NCBI GenBank assembly: GCA_027972325.1
Contig: JAPMOS010000349.1
Coordinates: forward strand, 1-24,940
Source: Paratrimastix pyriformis
Lineage: Eukaryota > Preaxostyla > Paratrimastigidae
Direction of reading: 5' to 3'
Length of the DNA stretch: 24,940 bases
Below, piece after piece: positions 9,177 through 17,340 of the stretch. The translations under genes were made by a program, and so were the position numbers. How positions within the stretch are numbered: position 1 is the first letter of the stretch; each line of letters begins with the position of its first letter. The notes under the pieces were generated by a model that had not been told where the DNA came from, ran no database searches, and saw only the letters and a program-made list of their open reading frames with translations.

Positions 9177-10254
9177 CGAGGCCTGGGTGAGCTGAGCTGC
9201 CCGTTCAGAGCTCAAACGAGACAGTTGTTGTTTCTTGGAGGTGGGGGTGTCTGGGAAATGTGACCCGGCGGAGGTGCTTTTCTTCCCGAGGATGAGGGGT
9301 GGGATGGGTCTCAAAGACCCGGTGGATGTGCATGACATGATGGTGCTCACGCTGCTGGGCGGGGTGGCAGACCAGCAAGGGTGTGGGGTGATGCTCGCGA
9401 AGAAATTGCCGCAAAGTTGTGGACGACGAGCGAGCCTGTTGGACAACCCCGGGAAGTGGGTCCGACTGCACGCGAAGGAAAAGATGCCGGGGTGGTGTCG
9501 GGGATGCTCAGGATCCTGCACAAGAAGGGTTGGCCATCGTGAGGGATGGGGATGTACCGAAAGAAGAAGCGGAATGGGGAATGCCGACAACACTGGAGGA
9601 GCTGTGAACCATGCAAAATCACCAAGCGGCACAGGCAGACACTTATGAAGAGGGCATCAGGAGTGTGGCTGACCTGATCGTGGGCGGTAGGTTCCAGTGG
9701 AAGGGCACGATGCCGCAGTACGTGGAGGCCATCAAGGAGCGTGTGTGCGTATGGGGAACAAAGTGGAGACGGAATATGTCAAGCTAGCGAGGAGGATCCG
9801 AGGAAAGTGGCAGAAAGGGATCGGAAGAGGCAAGGACGGAACAGGAAAGGAGGAGAGCCGAGAGAGGGCAGGACGGGATCCGGGTAAGAGAGAGGAGGAG
9901 GATGGGGAGGAGCACGGGACCCCAGACCCGAAGAAGAAGATGAGGCAGGCCAAGCTGATGGTGGGGCAGGGGTGAGCTGGTGGTCGTGGCGGTGGGAAAC
10001 GCCGGGCGGAGAGCCGGTGTGAGGTCGCCAAGAAAGGGAAGCCGACGAGCAAGGGGATGGCGAAACGGAGAGGATGCATGTTGAAGCCGGCGACAAGAAG
10101 AGGGGGGCGGAGAGGCACCTGGACCAAAACGGGAAAGCAAGAAGAGCCGGATGAAAGCGGGCAAGTGGGACGAGGCAATGTGGAGGCGATGGGAGGCACT
10201 GCGGGCGGAGTGTGAAGAGGTGGAGGTGCTGGTGGAGGCCCGAGCTGAAGTGGC
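9177..10254 (+). CDS. Post-RT thumb region and Gly/Lys-rich spacer, LINE copy 1
   Basis: The first part has the LINE post-RT pattern MRGGMGLKDPVDVHDMMVL (about 9291-9345), matching GMGLKDPIDVHDMMV in copy 2. Further on, KERVCVWGNKVETEYVKLAR (about 9735-9790, across a frame change) corresponds to KRVCLYGNRVSPDYLQLAR in copies 2 and 3. From about 9800 to 10200 the sequence is low-complexity Gly/Lys/Arg/Glu-rich, like the matching spacers in copies 2 and 3. It links RT to RNase H and has no recognised catalytic motif. Confidence 0.6.
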
Positions 10255-10665
10255 GGACTTTTGACACAGCGCGACCAAGAAGGACAACGAGCAGCATTGG
10301 CGGTGGTGGGCAGCTGTCCAATGGGGCACTGGCTGTGCGGGTCGGGAGAAGGTGCACGGGAAAGGGCAAACAAACAATGAGGCAGAGCTGGAAGCCATCC
10401 TGGAAGCCATCAGAGTGGGACAGGATGCAAACGTGGAGGTGCGCACGGACAGTAAGGTGGCAAAGGGATGGGTGGAGAGGCTGATGAAGGACGACTGGAC
10501 ACCGACGGACCTGATCGAGTCGAAGGCCGAGGGCCTCCGAAGGGACAGCGAATACTGAAGGAGCACAGGGGGGGTGTCCGGCTGGTGTGGGTGAAGGGGC
10601 ACCAGGAGACAGGGGCATCGCTGGATGCGGAGGGGAACAGATTGGCAGACAAGATTGCCGGGCAA
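10255..10665 (+). CDS. RNase H domain of LINE copy 1
   Basis: This domain degrades the RNA strand of the RNA/cDNA hybrid. Visible blocks are GQTNNEAELEAILEAI from 10364 (catalytic Glu in AEL), VRTDSKVAKGW with the Asp at 10448-10450, and VWVKGHQETGASLDAEGNRL then AD with the last Asp at 10648-10650. The first Asp block, YTDGSA in copies 2 and 3, is damaged in copy 1 near 10255-10275, where an in-frame TGA and a short deletion lie. One frame change separates the TDS block from the VKGHQ block. The family match is otherwise clear. Confidence 0.88.
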
Positions 10666-11409
10666 AGCATCAAACAGGACATAGGCAAGGTGCAACAGGA
10701 ACGGACTTGGGGTTTCCGGCTGATCCACCAATGCGACGGGGAGAGTGGAGGGAGACTTCCGCGTGAGCCTCAGTCCTTCAGCCGCCGCGGACGCATCTCC
10801 AGGGCGGCCCGAAATGCAAGAACACTGGTGGTCATCAATGCTCAGACGGGAAATGGCGGAATAAATACGCAGACCATGCGATGTGAAATGTCGGGCAGAC
10901 TGGCCATGATGGCAATCTTGCAGCGTTACATCACGGCCAACATCAGATTCTACATCAATGGTGAAGGGGATGGGAAATGTTGGTGTGGGGCGAGAGATTG
11001 TACAAACCATTTGGTTTTCGAATGCCCTTCGATGATGGGCAGTGTCGCGGAAAGGTGGAGTGGTGCCAACGCGATCAAACTGATCGCATGGCTGGACAAG
11101 GGGGAAGGAGTAGAAGATGCAGAACAATTGCTCCAAGAAAAATGGGTGGAGCCTATGGGCCGAAGCGTGCAGGTGAGAGGTAAGCAGATAGCGATGGACA
11201 GACTCTGGGAGCTCATCGAGCGATCGCGGGGGCGCTGGTACCGCGCGAACCTGGGACAGCTTGTGCCACCACAGAAGTGGCGAACGTGCGATCGATATGT
11301 GGATGGGATGAGTACGGAGATGGCAGAAGGGCAGACCCACAAGAGCACCCTGCGAAACCAGTGGACGACCCCGTGGTGTCCTCTATGCTCAGACAAGCAG
11401 GCAGTTTGA
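10666..11409 (+). CDS. Post-RNase H region with C-C-C-H-C zinc knuckle
   Basis: This continues the 10468-11409 frame. A metal-binding pattern CWCGARDCTNHLVFECP at 10978-11028 resembles the C-terminal zinc knuckle (zf-RVT type) of RNase H-bearing LINEs. It is followed by a conserved Trp/Arg-rich stretch (LWELIERSRGRWYRANLGQL, about 11200-11260). Copies 2 and 3 have the same order with their own frame breaks. The knuckle probably binds element RNA or target DNA. The frame ends at 11409, but the conserved protein continues in another frame from about 11375. Confidence 0.7.
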   Translation, partial: SIKQDIGKVQQERTWGFRLIHQCDGESGGRLPREPQSFSRRGRISRAARNARTLVVINAQTGNGGINTQTMRCEMSGRLAMMAILQRYITANIRFYINGEGDGKCWCGARDCTNHLVFECPSMMGSVAERWSGANAIKLIAWLDKGEGVEDAEQLLQEKWVEPMGRSVQVRGKQIAMDRLWELIERSRGRWYRANLGQLVPPQKWRTCDRYVDGMSTEMAEGQTHKSTLRNQWTTPWCPLCSDKQAV

Positions 11410-12224
11410 CGACGATGGCATTCTCGCATCCTGGGAATGCAGATTTGAGCTTCCCTGAATTCAGGACGCCCAGCAAAGATGACTGGTTTTTGGGTGGAAG
11501 ACTGGATGGTTACGGGCTGTTCAAGGAGAATCGCGACCTCCTCATCTTCGCCAACCCCGAATACAACCCACAGGAGATGGACCGGTTATTTACGGCAATT
11601 GGCGATTGGGCGGAGAGCTGAAACTGGGAAGAGCCTTCCGATGTATCGCGATAGTCCCGTACGGGTGGGCAAGCCAAACCGGACGCGGCCGGTGCAGGGA
11701 GTGAAGGCGCAGCATGGAGTCGGTTTGGCGCTGAGGGGGGACATGCAACTGAAGGAGCTGTTTATCATTGAGGAAGGGGCTTCAGCTTCTGGCTGAGCTT
11801 CTGGCGGACGGGGAGAAAGGTGCGGGGAAGGCCCCGTTTGACGTGGGCATTCTGCTCTTTGAGAACCAGCGGGCCCGAGAGATTCCCGATGGACCCAGCC
11901 CCTTGTGTGGAGAACATGTTGCGAAAGGAGGCGGGAGCGCGAAGAGTGGAGGCTGACTATGAGCGGCGTCCGAAGGAGGGCGAAGTGCTCTATAACTGGA
12001 GGGATTTCTGAAGGTGTGGTGAAGAGTCGCTGGGAGACTGCGAAGACGATGCGGGTTTAGGGAGATCTGCGAATGACTGCAGACTGGCAGCGAGTTGGGG
12101 ATTGTGGATGAAGAGACCCAGAGGAGATTGCGAACTGGGTGGATTGCGGAGAACTATGCTCGTAGCGATCAAGCAGCGGAAGAAGAACGAGAAGAATGAG
12201 GAAGGGATGGACGAAGGGACGTAG
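11375..12224 (+). CDS. C-terminal module with NPEY motif, unknown family
   Basis: Conserved in all three copies and ending at the shared stop (12222-12224 here). Blocks in order are MAFSHPGNADLSFPE, FRTPSKDDWFLGG, DGYGLFKENRDLLIFANPEY (NPEY at 11553-11564), RCIAIVPYG at about 11640, LKELFIIEEG at about 11752, a hydrophobic WAFCSL/GILMFEN strand at about 11845-11865, and a basic tail TMLVAIKQRKKNEKNEEGM. A strand ending in N-P-x-Y, then helix, then a hydrophobic strand with VPY, recalls motif IV and the following strand of phage-Dam, DIRS-Dam or PCIF1-type adenine methyltransferases. The usual NPPY/F has Glu in place of the second Pro, and no FxGxG loop is seen. Function is unknown. Confidence 0.55.
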
Positions 12225-12387
12225 TCCGAGTGTCGGCGGTGACCGCCCTTGTGGGTGCGAGCCGACCCATGGGCCACTTGGGGCGTTCCCTTCTTGCGAG
12301 CTCGTCTCGCGAGGAGGGCGGACCGGGAGGTCTATGTTACCCGCGGGCTTCGGCCCGGTAACGGACTCGGCGTAAGCCGGGAAGTAT
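12225..12387 (+). ncRNA. Structured 3' UTR of LINE copy 1
   Basis: The 3' UTR can fold into several stems. An outer stem pairs GTCGGC (12232-12237) with GCCGAC (12261-12266); an alternative small hairpin GGCGG-TGA-CCGCC lies at 12235-12247. A 13-bp hairpin with a 5-base loop lies at 12288-12318. A CGGGC-UUCG-GCCCG hairpin lies at 12344-12357. A CUCGGC-GUAA-GCCGGG hairpin with a GNRA loop lies at 12366-12381, six bases before the (CA)n tail. The same set occurs in copies 2 and 3. Such 3' structures are known docking sites for LINE reverse transcriptases of the stringent type. Confidence 0.75.
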
Positions 12388-12410
12388 CACACACACACAC
12401 ACACACACAC
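12388..12410 (+). repeat. (CA)n tail at 3' end of LINE copy 1
   Basis: An uninterrupted CA repeat of 23 bases follows GAAGTAT. The same junction GAAGTATC(AC)n ends copies 2 and 3, so this is the element's own tail rather than a chance microsatellite. It marks the exact 3' boundary of the insertion. Confidence 0.9.
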
Positions 12411-12822
12411 GCCGGCGTCACGCGCCCCAGAATAAACACCCCCAACCCTGTCCCACCACGCCCCCGTCCCGCAGTTTTTCCGGTCCGGTTTTCTGCAAAA
12501 ACAAAAATGATCTTATACGAATGCTCGAGGAGGGGGTGGGGGTGAAATCGTTGGAGGCCGGATAATCGGGCTCGGGGGGAGAGAGGCTGCGTGCATACCA
12601 GTTTCTCTCCCAGAGGATCCCCAAAACCGGCTCTCGCTCACCCCCCCCCCCCCCCCCGTTCATGAACGCCCTGTGCACTCTGGGTTCTTGTCGACGCCCC
12701 GTCCATACAAAACCGGAAACAAAAACCCCCTGCGACCTTTGCGCTTTTATCCTGCCCAGGGCCGTTTGTGGACCTGGGCTTCTTCAGAGGCTAGGCTCCC
12801 CGGTCGCATAGACCTTTGAGTT
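12411..12822. other. Spacer between LINE copy 1 and unknown gene; contains C17 tract
   Basis: No coding signal is supported. A homopolymer of 17 C lies at 12641-12657. The rest is GC-rich with mixed composition. It may be old flanking DNA into which copy 1 was inserted. No duplicate of the bases after the tail (GCCGGCGTCACG) was found at the other end of copy 1. Confidence 0.6.
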
Positions 12823-12890
12823 TTGAATTCCTTTGCCCCGATTTTTGCGTCGATTCTCTCGCTGCCTTTTGCTATTTTCCAATGAGCAAG
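12823..12890 (+). promoter_or_regulatory. Leader segment resembling 3449-3510
   Basis: This carries TTGAATT, CCGATTTTTGC and TCGATT, then a start ATGAGCA at 12882, the same series as at 3449-3510. The short frame from 12882 stops soon afterwards, and a longer frame opens at 12969. It may be the 5' leader of the same family of gene or element as at 3500. Confidence 0.35.
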
Positions 12891-12968
12891 ACTGGGATGA
12901 CGATGGAGCAAATGGAAAGTCTCCCGGGGTCGAGTTGACCTTCAAGCGTTTGAATTTCTCCGCAGAAG

Positions 12969-13183
12969 ATGGCTGATTCTGAATCTGTGACTATGTCTGA
13001 TGTTGAGAAGGAGGCGGCTGCGCAAGAGGCTGCCCGTGTGCAACAACACAAGCGTGCGGCCGAGAAGAGTGCGGAGTTTCATCGAAAAAACACTTGGGAT
13101 GATGTCGGAACACCACCTCGAAAAATTCGATTTCTATTGAAAATCCATACCGCCGGTATGGATTTTAGTACCCCCGACAAACA
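12969..13183 (+). pseudogene. 5' part of unknown gene, cut by LINE copy 2
   Basis: The frame starts at an ATG after CCGCAGAAG and gives about 72 residues before it runs into the (TG)n end of LINE copy 2. The protein starts acidic and Ala-rich with coiled-coil-like character (MSDVEKEAAAQEAARVQQHK), then becomes basic (TPPRKIRFLLK). No family is recognised. A related coding-looking stretch appears on the far side of LINE copy 2 (from 19850), so the locus seems to have been split by the insertion. Whether it is a host gene or the gag region of an LTR element is open; it is treated here as a broken remnant. Confidence 0.45.
13140..13166. repeat. Perfect 11-bp inverted repeat
   Basis: AAAATCCATAC (13140-13150) and GTATGGATTTT (13156-13166) are exact reverse complements around the 5-base spacer CGCCG. 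The repeat lies 18 bases outside the 3' end of LINE copy 2. It could form a hairpin in DNA or RNA. Its role is unknown. Confidence 0.85.
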
Positions 13184-13367
13184 TGTGTGTGTGTGTGTGT
13201 GTGATACTTCCCGGCTTGCGCCGAGTCCGGAATCGGGCCGAAGCCCGCGGGTGACATGATCCCCCCCGGGCCGCCTTCCCGCAGGACAAGTCCTGCAGAA
13301 AGAGCACCCCAGGGAGTTCATGGGTCGGCTACCGTCCCCCCAGGGGCGGTCTCCGCCGACTTCCGGA
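13184..13367 (-). ncRNA. Structured 3' UTR and (CA)n tail of LINE copy 2
   Basis: Tail tract at 13184-13203. Read on the - strand, the GNRA hairpin CUCGGC-GCAA-GCCGGG is 13225-13210, the UUCG hairpin CGGGC-UUCG-GCCCG is 13247-13234, a 12-bp hairpin with a CUUG loop is 13302-13275, and the outer stem GUCGGC/GCCGAC is 13360-13355 with 13329-13324. Compared with copy 1 the GNRA loop changes from GUAA to GCAA, staying within GNRA. The long hairpin has different bases but remains fully paired. Confidence 0.8.
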
Positions 13368-14271
13368 CTACAGCTCTTCTTTCATTCCTGCCTCGAATTT
13401 TTCGCACTTCTTCCTTTGCTGAATCGCTATGAGCATCGTTTTCCTGATTCCTGCCAGCTCGCTTCCCACCTCCTTTTGAGTGTCTTCATCCACAATTCCC
13501 ATTTCCGCTGCCAGTCTACATGCATTCGCGTATTCCATCTTAAAGCCGCACTTCGCTCTCAACCTCCTCATCACCTTCGTCACCACCGCCTCCGATATCC
13601 CCCTCCAGTTGTAAAGCGTTTCCCCATCTCTCGGGCGGCCCTCATAGTTTACCTGCACCATGCGACTCCCGGCCTCCTTCCTCAACATCGCCTCCAAAGC
13701 CCACAGGGCTGGATCCATCGGGAATCTCCCTAGCCCGCCCATTCTCAAACATCAGAATCCCACATCAAACCGCGCCTTCCCCACCACTTTCCTCCCAGTG
13801 CGCCAGAAACTCGGCTCCCAAAAGCAAACCCACCCTCCTGGATGATGAAAAGCTCACGCATCTGAATGTCCCCTTGATCGCCAAGCTCACACCGTGCTTC
13901 GGCTCACCCCCGGCTGGATTCTGTTCGCTTTCCCTTCCGGCACGGCACAATAACAATGCATCTAAACGCTCTTTTCCCTCCTCTACCAATCGGACTCTCC
14001 GCCCACTCTCCAATTGCTCGGAAAAACCGATCCATCTCCTCCTGGGGGTTATATTCCGGATTCGCATAAATCAACAAGTCCCCTTAAATAGCCCGTACCC
14101 ATCCACCGAACCTCCCAGGAACCAGTCTTCCTTACTCGGCGTTCTATACTCTGGGAAACTGAGATCCGCATTCCCTGGGTGCGAAAACGCCATCACCGTT
14201 AGGCTTCCCGCCTGTCTCAGCAACGAAGATATAGTGTGGGGAGTCGTCCATTGGTTCCTCAGCGTACTCAT
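13368..14271 (-). CDS. C-terminal NPEY module of LINE copy 2
   Basis: Same module as 11375-12224 in copy 1. The last frame (13748-13368) encodes ALEAMLRKEAGSRMVQVNYE, the YNWRGISEAVV block and the basic end QQRKKCEKFEAGMKEEL before the stop. The middle frame (14067-13765) holds EPKHGVSLAIKGTF. The upstream frame (14271-14071) holds MAFSHPGNADLSFPEYRTPS and DWFLGGSVDGYGLFK. Frame changes separate the three. Conservation of these blocks in a diverged subfamily suggests the module was functional. The family is unknown. Confidence 0.55.
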
Positions 14272-14319
14272 ATGCGTCCGCCCTCCTTTACTGTCGTGCT
14301 TTTCCCTTCCTCATATCGG

Positions 14320-14720
14320 TCACATCTCAGCTACCTCTGTCGAGAACGTTTCCCAAAAACTGTCCCATGTTCTCGCCCGAAACCATCTCCCCCGGGACCT
14401 CTCCATCAATTGCCATAGCCTCACCTTCGTGATCTGCCCCTTATCTTCACACTCCATCGGCTCTACCCACTTCTCCTCGAGCAGCTGGTCCGGGTCTTCA
14501 GCTCCCTCCGCCTTGTCCAACCACTCAATTAGCTTCAGCATCCGCCCCTTTCCATCTCTCCCCACATCCCGCCATCCCTGGGCACTCAAACACAAGTGGT
14601 TCATGTGGTCCCTCACCCCACAACGCCCCCATCCCCCTCCCCGTTGATGTAGAACCGGATGTTGGCCGTGATATACCGCTGCAGGATTGCCATCATCGCC
14701 AGCTTCCTGACATCTCACAC
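14320..14720 (-). CDS. Zinc-knuckle region of LINE copy 2
   Basis: This matches 10860-11270 of copy 1. Recognisable blocks are LIEWLDKAEGAEDPDQLLEEKWVEP, with its copy 1 counterpart LIAWLDKGEGVEDAEQLLQEKWVEP, and MERSRGRWFRARTWDSF. The HMNHL piece of the knuckle survives, but the Cys residues fall in other frames because of small indels near 14590-14650. Confidence 0.55.
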
Positions 14721-14939
14721 CTCATCGTTTGCGTTGATCCCTCCGTTGCGACTCTCTGCGTTAATTAACACAATCTCGTTTTTCTTTTTACGAGCCGCCC
14801 TCCACATGCGACTTTTCCTCCCCCATTCCTTCATCACCTCTCTGAAGTCTGTCTCCACCTCCTTCCCGTCACTTCTCCGCACCAGCGAATCCCCATCCTT
14901 TCTCTTCGGGCACCACGCTCGGCTCCATCTTTATGCTCC

Positions 14940-15340
14940 GTCCCGCAATCTTGTCTGCCAATCTGTTCCCCTCCGCATCCAGCGACGCACTAGTTTCCTG
15001 ATGTCCCTTAACCCAGACCATTCGTATCTCTCCGATGCTCCTTCACAATCCGCTGCCCCCTCCGCAGCAGTCCCTCCGCCTTCGATTCTATCAGATCCGT
15101 TGGTTTCCACCAACCCTTTATCAGTCCCTCAACCACCCCTTTGCCACTTTACTGTCCGTTCTCACTTCCACATTCGCATCCCAATCCGAATAGCCTCCAG
15201 AATAGCCTCCAACTCCGCTTCATTGTTAGTCTGCCCCGACCGAACACCTCACTCCACCGCCCCATTTTAATCTCTCAATCACCGCGAACGCCGTCTTTCC
15301 TTCCGGCTTCTTGTCGCACTCCCATCAGTATAAAACAACC
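14940..15340 (-). CDS. RNase H domain of LINE copy 2
   Basis: All four catalytic blocks can be read on the - strand across frame changes: LYTDGSATRSRKE (15332 downwards, first Asp at 15326-15324), QTNNEAELEAILEAI (about 15236-15190), RTDSKVAKG (about 15155-15130) and VKGHQETSASLDAEGNRLAD (about 15012-14955). The intact TDGSA block shows what has been lost in copy 1. The domain removes template RNA after first-strand synthesis. Confidence 0.8.
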
Positions 15341-16340
15341 TCCATTCCGCCTCAATACACTCTTACCCACCTCATCCTCCGCCATCAACTCCTCCCGCCT
15401 TTTCCAGCCCTCGTCCCACTCCACCAGCCCTCGCCTCCCCTTCTTGTTCCCCTCCCTCCACCTGCCCTTCCGCCCTCTCGCCTTCGCTCCTCTCAATCCG
15501 CCCCCTTCTCCCCATCTTCTCTCGCTCCTTCTTCCCTCCCCTTTCCCACCCCATCCTCCCTCCCATGTTTCCTCTGTTTCACCACTGCTACCTTCCCCCC
15601 GACGCACTGCAACGCTTTGCCTCTTGACTCTTGGTTTCGCTTCCCCCCGACCGCCCCAACCCCCCGACTCCCCTCTCCTCTTCATCACCTTATCTGCATT
15701 GCCTTCCTCCTTTTCCTTCCTCACTCCGCCCTCCGCCCTGACTCCTCCCTCCCGAATCCACCTCGCCAATTGCAGATAGTCCGGACTCACCCTGTTACCA
15801 TACAGACACACCCGCTTTTGATCATCTCCACATACCATCACCCCTTTCCAATGAAATCTTCCCCTATGATGAGGTCCGCCACACTCCGAATCTTCCTTTT
15901 CATGAGGGTCTGTCTGTGCTTCTTTGTTATCTTGCAGGCTCCGCCATCTCTTCCAGTGTCGGCATGCCGTACTTCACTTCCTCCTTCAGTTTCTCACCGT
16001 CCCTCAGGATCGCCATGTCTCTCTGTGCATCACCTGCAACGCCCCAACACCGGCATCTTCTCCTGCATTGTCTTCCTTCCTTCATCATCAGCAGCTCACG
16101 CGTCGTCCACAATTTCTGCAGCAGCGATCTCCTCCCTCAGCACCACTCCACACCCCTGCTCGTCCGCCATCCTCCCAGAATTTGTGTCACCATCATATCA
16201 TGGACATCAATCGGGTCCTTCAGCCCCATACCCCCTTCCTCCTCCGGAAAGAACAGCACCTCTGCCGGGTCGCATTTCCCAATACAACCTCGATTTCCCT
16301 GAACACCTCTTATGCTGCTTCCAGCCGTCCCTTATCAAGT
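15341..16340 (-). CDS. Thumb region and Gly/Arg-rich spacer of LINE copy 2
   Basis: On the - strand the upstream part has GMGLKDPIDVHDMMV (about 16240-16195) and QRDMAILRDGEKLKEEVKYG (about 16030-15970). A frame 15841-15275 then encodes KRVCLYGNRVSPDYLQLARW followed by a long Gly/Arg/Lys/Glu-rich stretch (GGWGGRGEAKPRVKRQ and similar). The pattern is shared with copy 3. The spacer looks disordered and positively charged, so nucleic-acid binding is possible but unproven. Confidence 0.55.
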
Positions 16341-16344
16341 CAGA

Positions 16345-17340
16345 TCATTCATCAACCTCGGAGGGACCTTCGTCCATGAGCCTGTGCAGTCGCCCACACA
16401 TTTCTGGATCACCTTCTCCGTGGACTATTACTTCATCTATCCACTTTATCCCAAGATACCGAATTGCTCCACCCTTTTGCACTCTGATCTTCCGACCCTC
16501 TCCCAGATCCAAGTCCGTCTTCCCCTTCACCCCGCCACACAGGTAGTCACACTTGCTCCACGACAGCTCCCATACCAGCCTCTTCCACTTTCCGCCTTAC
16601 CGTATTCACCAAACGGACCATCTGTTCCCTTGTTCTCGTCACCAACATAATGTCGTCCGCAAATGCCAACACCTTTACCTTCCTGCCGCTATCCAGAATA
16701 TAAGCCCCCTCCTGTCGTCTCACCTCCGCCAAGACTCCCTCCATGAAGGAGATAAACAGCAGGCAGGACAACGGGTCCCCCTGACTAATTCCTCTCTCAA
16801 TGTCGCTATCCGTCAACCCGTACCCCGTGCTCACGCGCCTTTCTCCCCTCATACAAGCTGTCCACATACCTGACAAATTCCTCTTCCACCCCATCCTTCT
16901 CAACCCCTTTCTGAGCGCCTCCATGTCAACTGTATCGGCCTTTCTTATATCTAGCGCACATGGAACTCCTTACCTCCCATAATCTTCGAGTCCGTCTTCA
17001 AAATCTCGGCAATCGGCGTCTCAATCCTCCGATCAGGAAACCAAACTGCTCCGCCCCAGCCCCCTTTTCAACGCACCAGTCTTGAAATCTCGAGGCAATC
17101 ACTACCTGCAGTCCTTTCAAAAGACCTTAAAGTTATAGGCCTTCTTCCCGCCGGATCCCCGGATGCTCCGTCTGCGATTTGGTTGCCATATAGACCGAGC
17201 TGAGTTTCAGCTCCTCAGAACCTCAGACTTCTGCAACATCTCGTTGTATCGCCTCCCCAACCACTCCTTAATTTCGTCCTGACAAGCATGGACCATCTCC
17301 ACCGTCACTCCATCCGGGCCAGCCGCTTTCCCGTCCGGCA
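16345..17340 (-). CDS. Reverse transcriptase domain of LINE copy 2
   Basis: The frame 16924-16547 carries the catalytic core in one piece: GLRRMG, DIERGISQGDPLSCLLFISF and VLAFADDIMLVTRT (FADD at 16663-16652). Upstream on the - strand lie the entry motif GPDGVT (about 17318-17300) and the KSQTEHPGI block (about 17180-17150). KVDLDLGEG-like and YLGIKWIDE blocks follow the core (16530-16345). Motif order equals copy 1. The FADD and QGDP boxes are undamaged here. Confidence 0.88.

Larger units (their letters stand above)
4570..12410 (+). mobile_element. LINE (non-LTR retrotransposon) copy 1 with USP, EEP, RT and RNase H
   Basis: This is a long APE-type non-LTR element on the + strand. Domain order is N-terminal extension (5260-5613), USP-like protease (5803-6480), basic spacer, EEP endonuclease (6945-7690), reverse transcriptase (8393-9176), RNase H (about 10255-10665), zinc knuckle (10978-11034) and a C-terminal module ending at the stop 12222-12224. 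A 3' UTR of about 163 bases and a (CA)n tail ending at 12410 follow. The 3' end is exact because it matches copies 2 and 3. The 5' end is uncertain between about 4570 and 5260. The reading frame changes many times, so the copy as given is not intact. RNase H plus EEP points to the broad I/Tad1/R1-like assemblage; I cannot assign a clade. Confidence 0.9.

Noticed and set aside
9784-11340. 518-codon open frame on the - strand, the longest in the window
   Set aside because: It lies antisense to the LINE copy 1 RNase H, zinc-knuckle and spacer regions. The Ser/Pro/Leu/His-rich product is what a purine-rich sense strand gives when read backwards, and no domain is visible.
4570-12410. Target-site duplication flanking LINE copy 1
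   Set aside because: The bases after the tail (GCCGGCGTCACG) were not found near any plausible 5' boundary, so no duplication is claimed.
12641-12657. C17 tract as a structural or regulatory i-motif element
   Set aside because: A single homopolymer run without companion runs of similar spacing; it may be a sequencing artefact.
13184-13203. (TG)n tracts as independent microsatellites or Z-DNA regulatory sites
   Set aside because: The same tract follows the same hairpin in all three LINE copies, so it is best explained as the element tail.
15311-16546. 411-codon open frame on the + strand
   Set aside because: Antisense to the thumb and spacer of LINE copy 2, with the same Ser/Pro-rich shadow composition.
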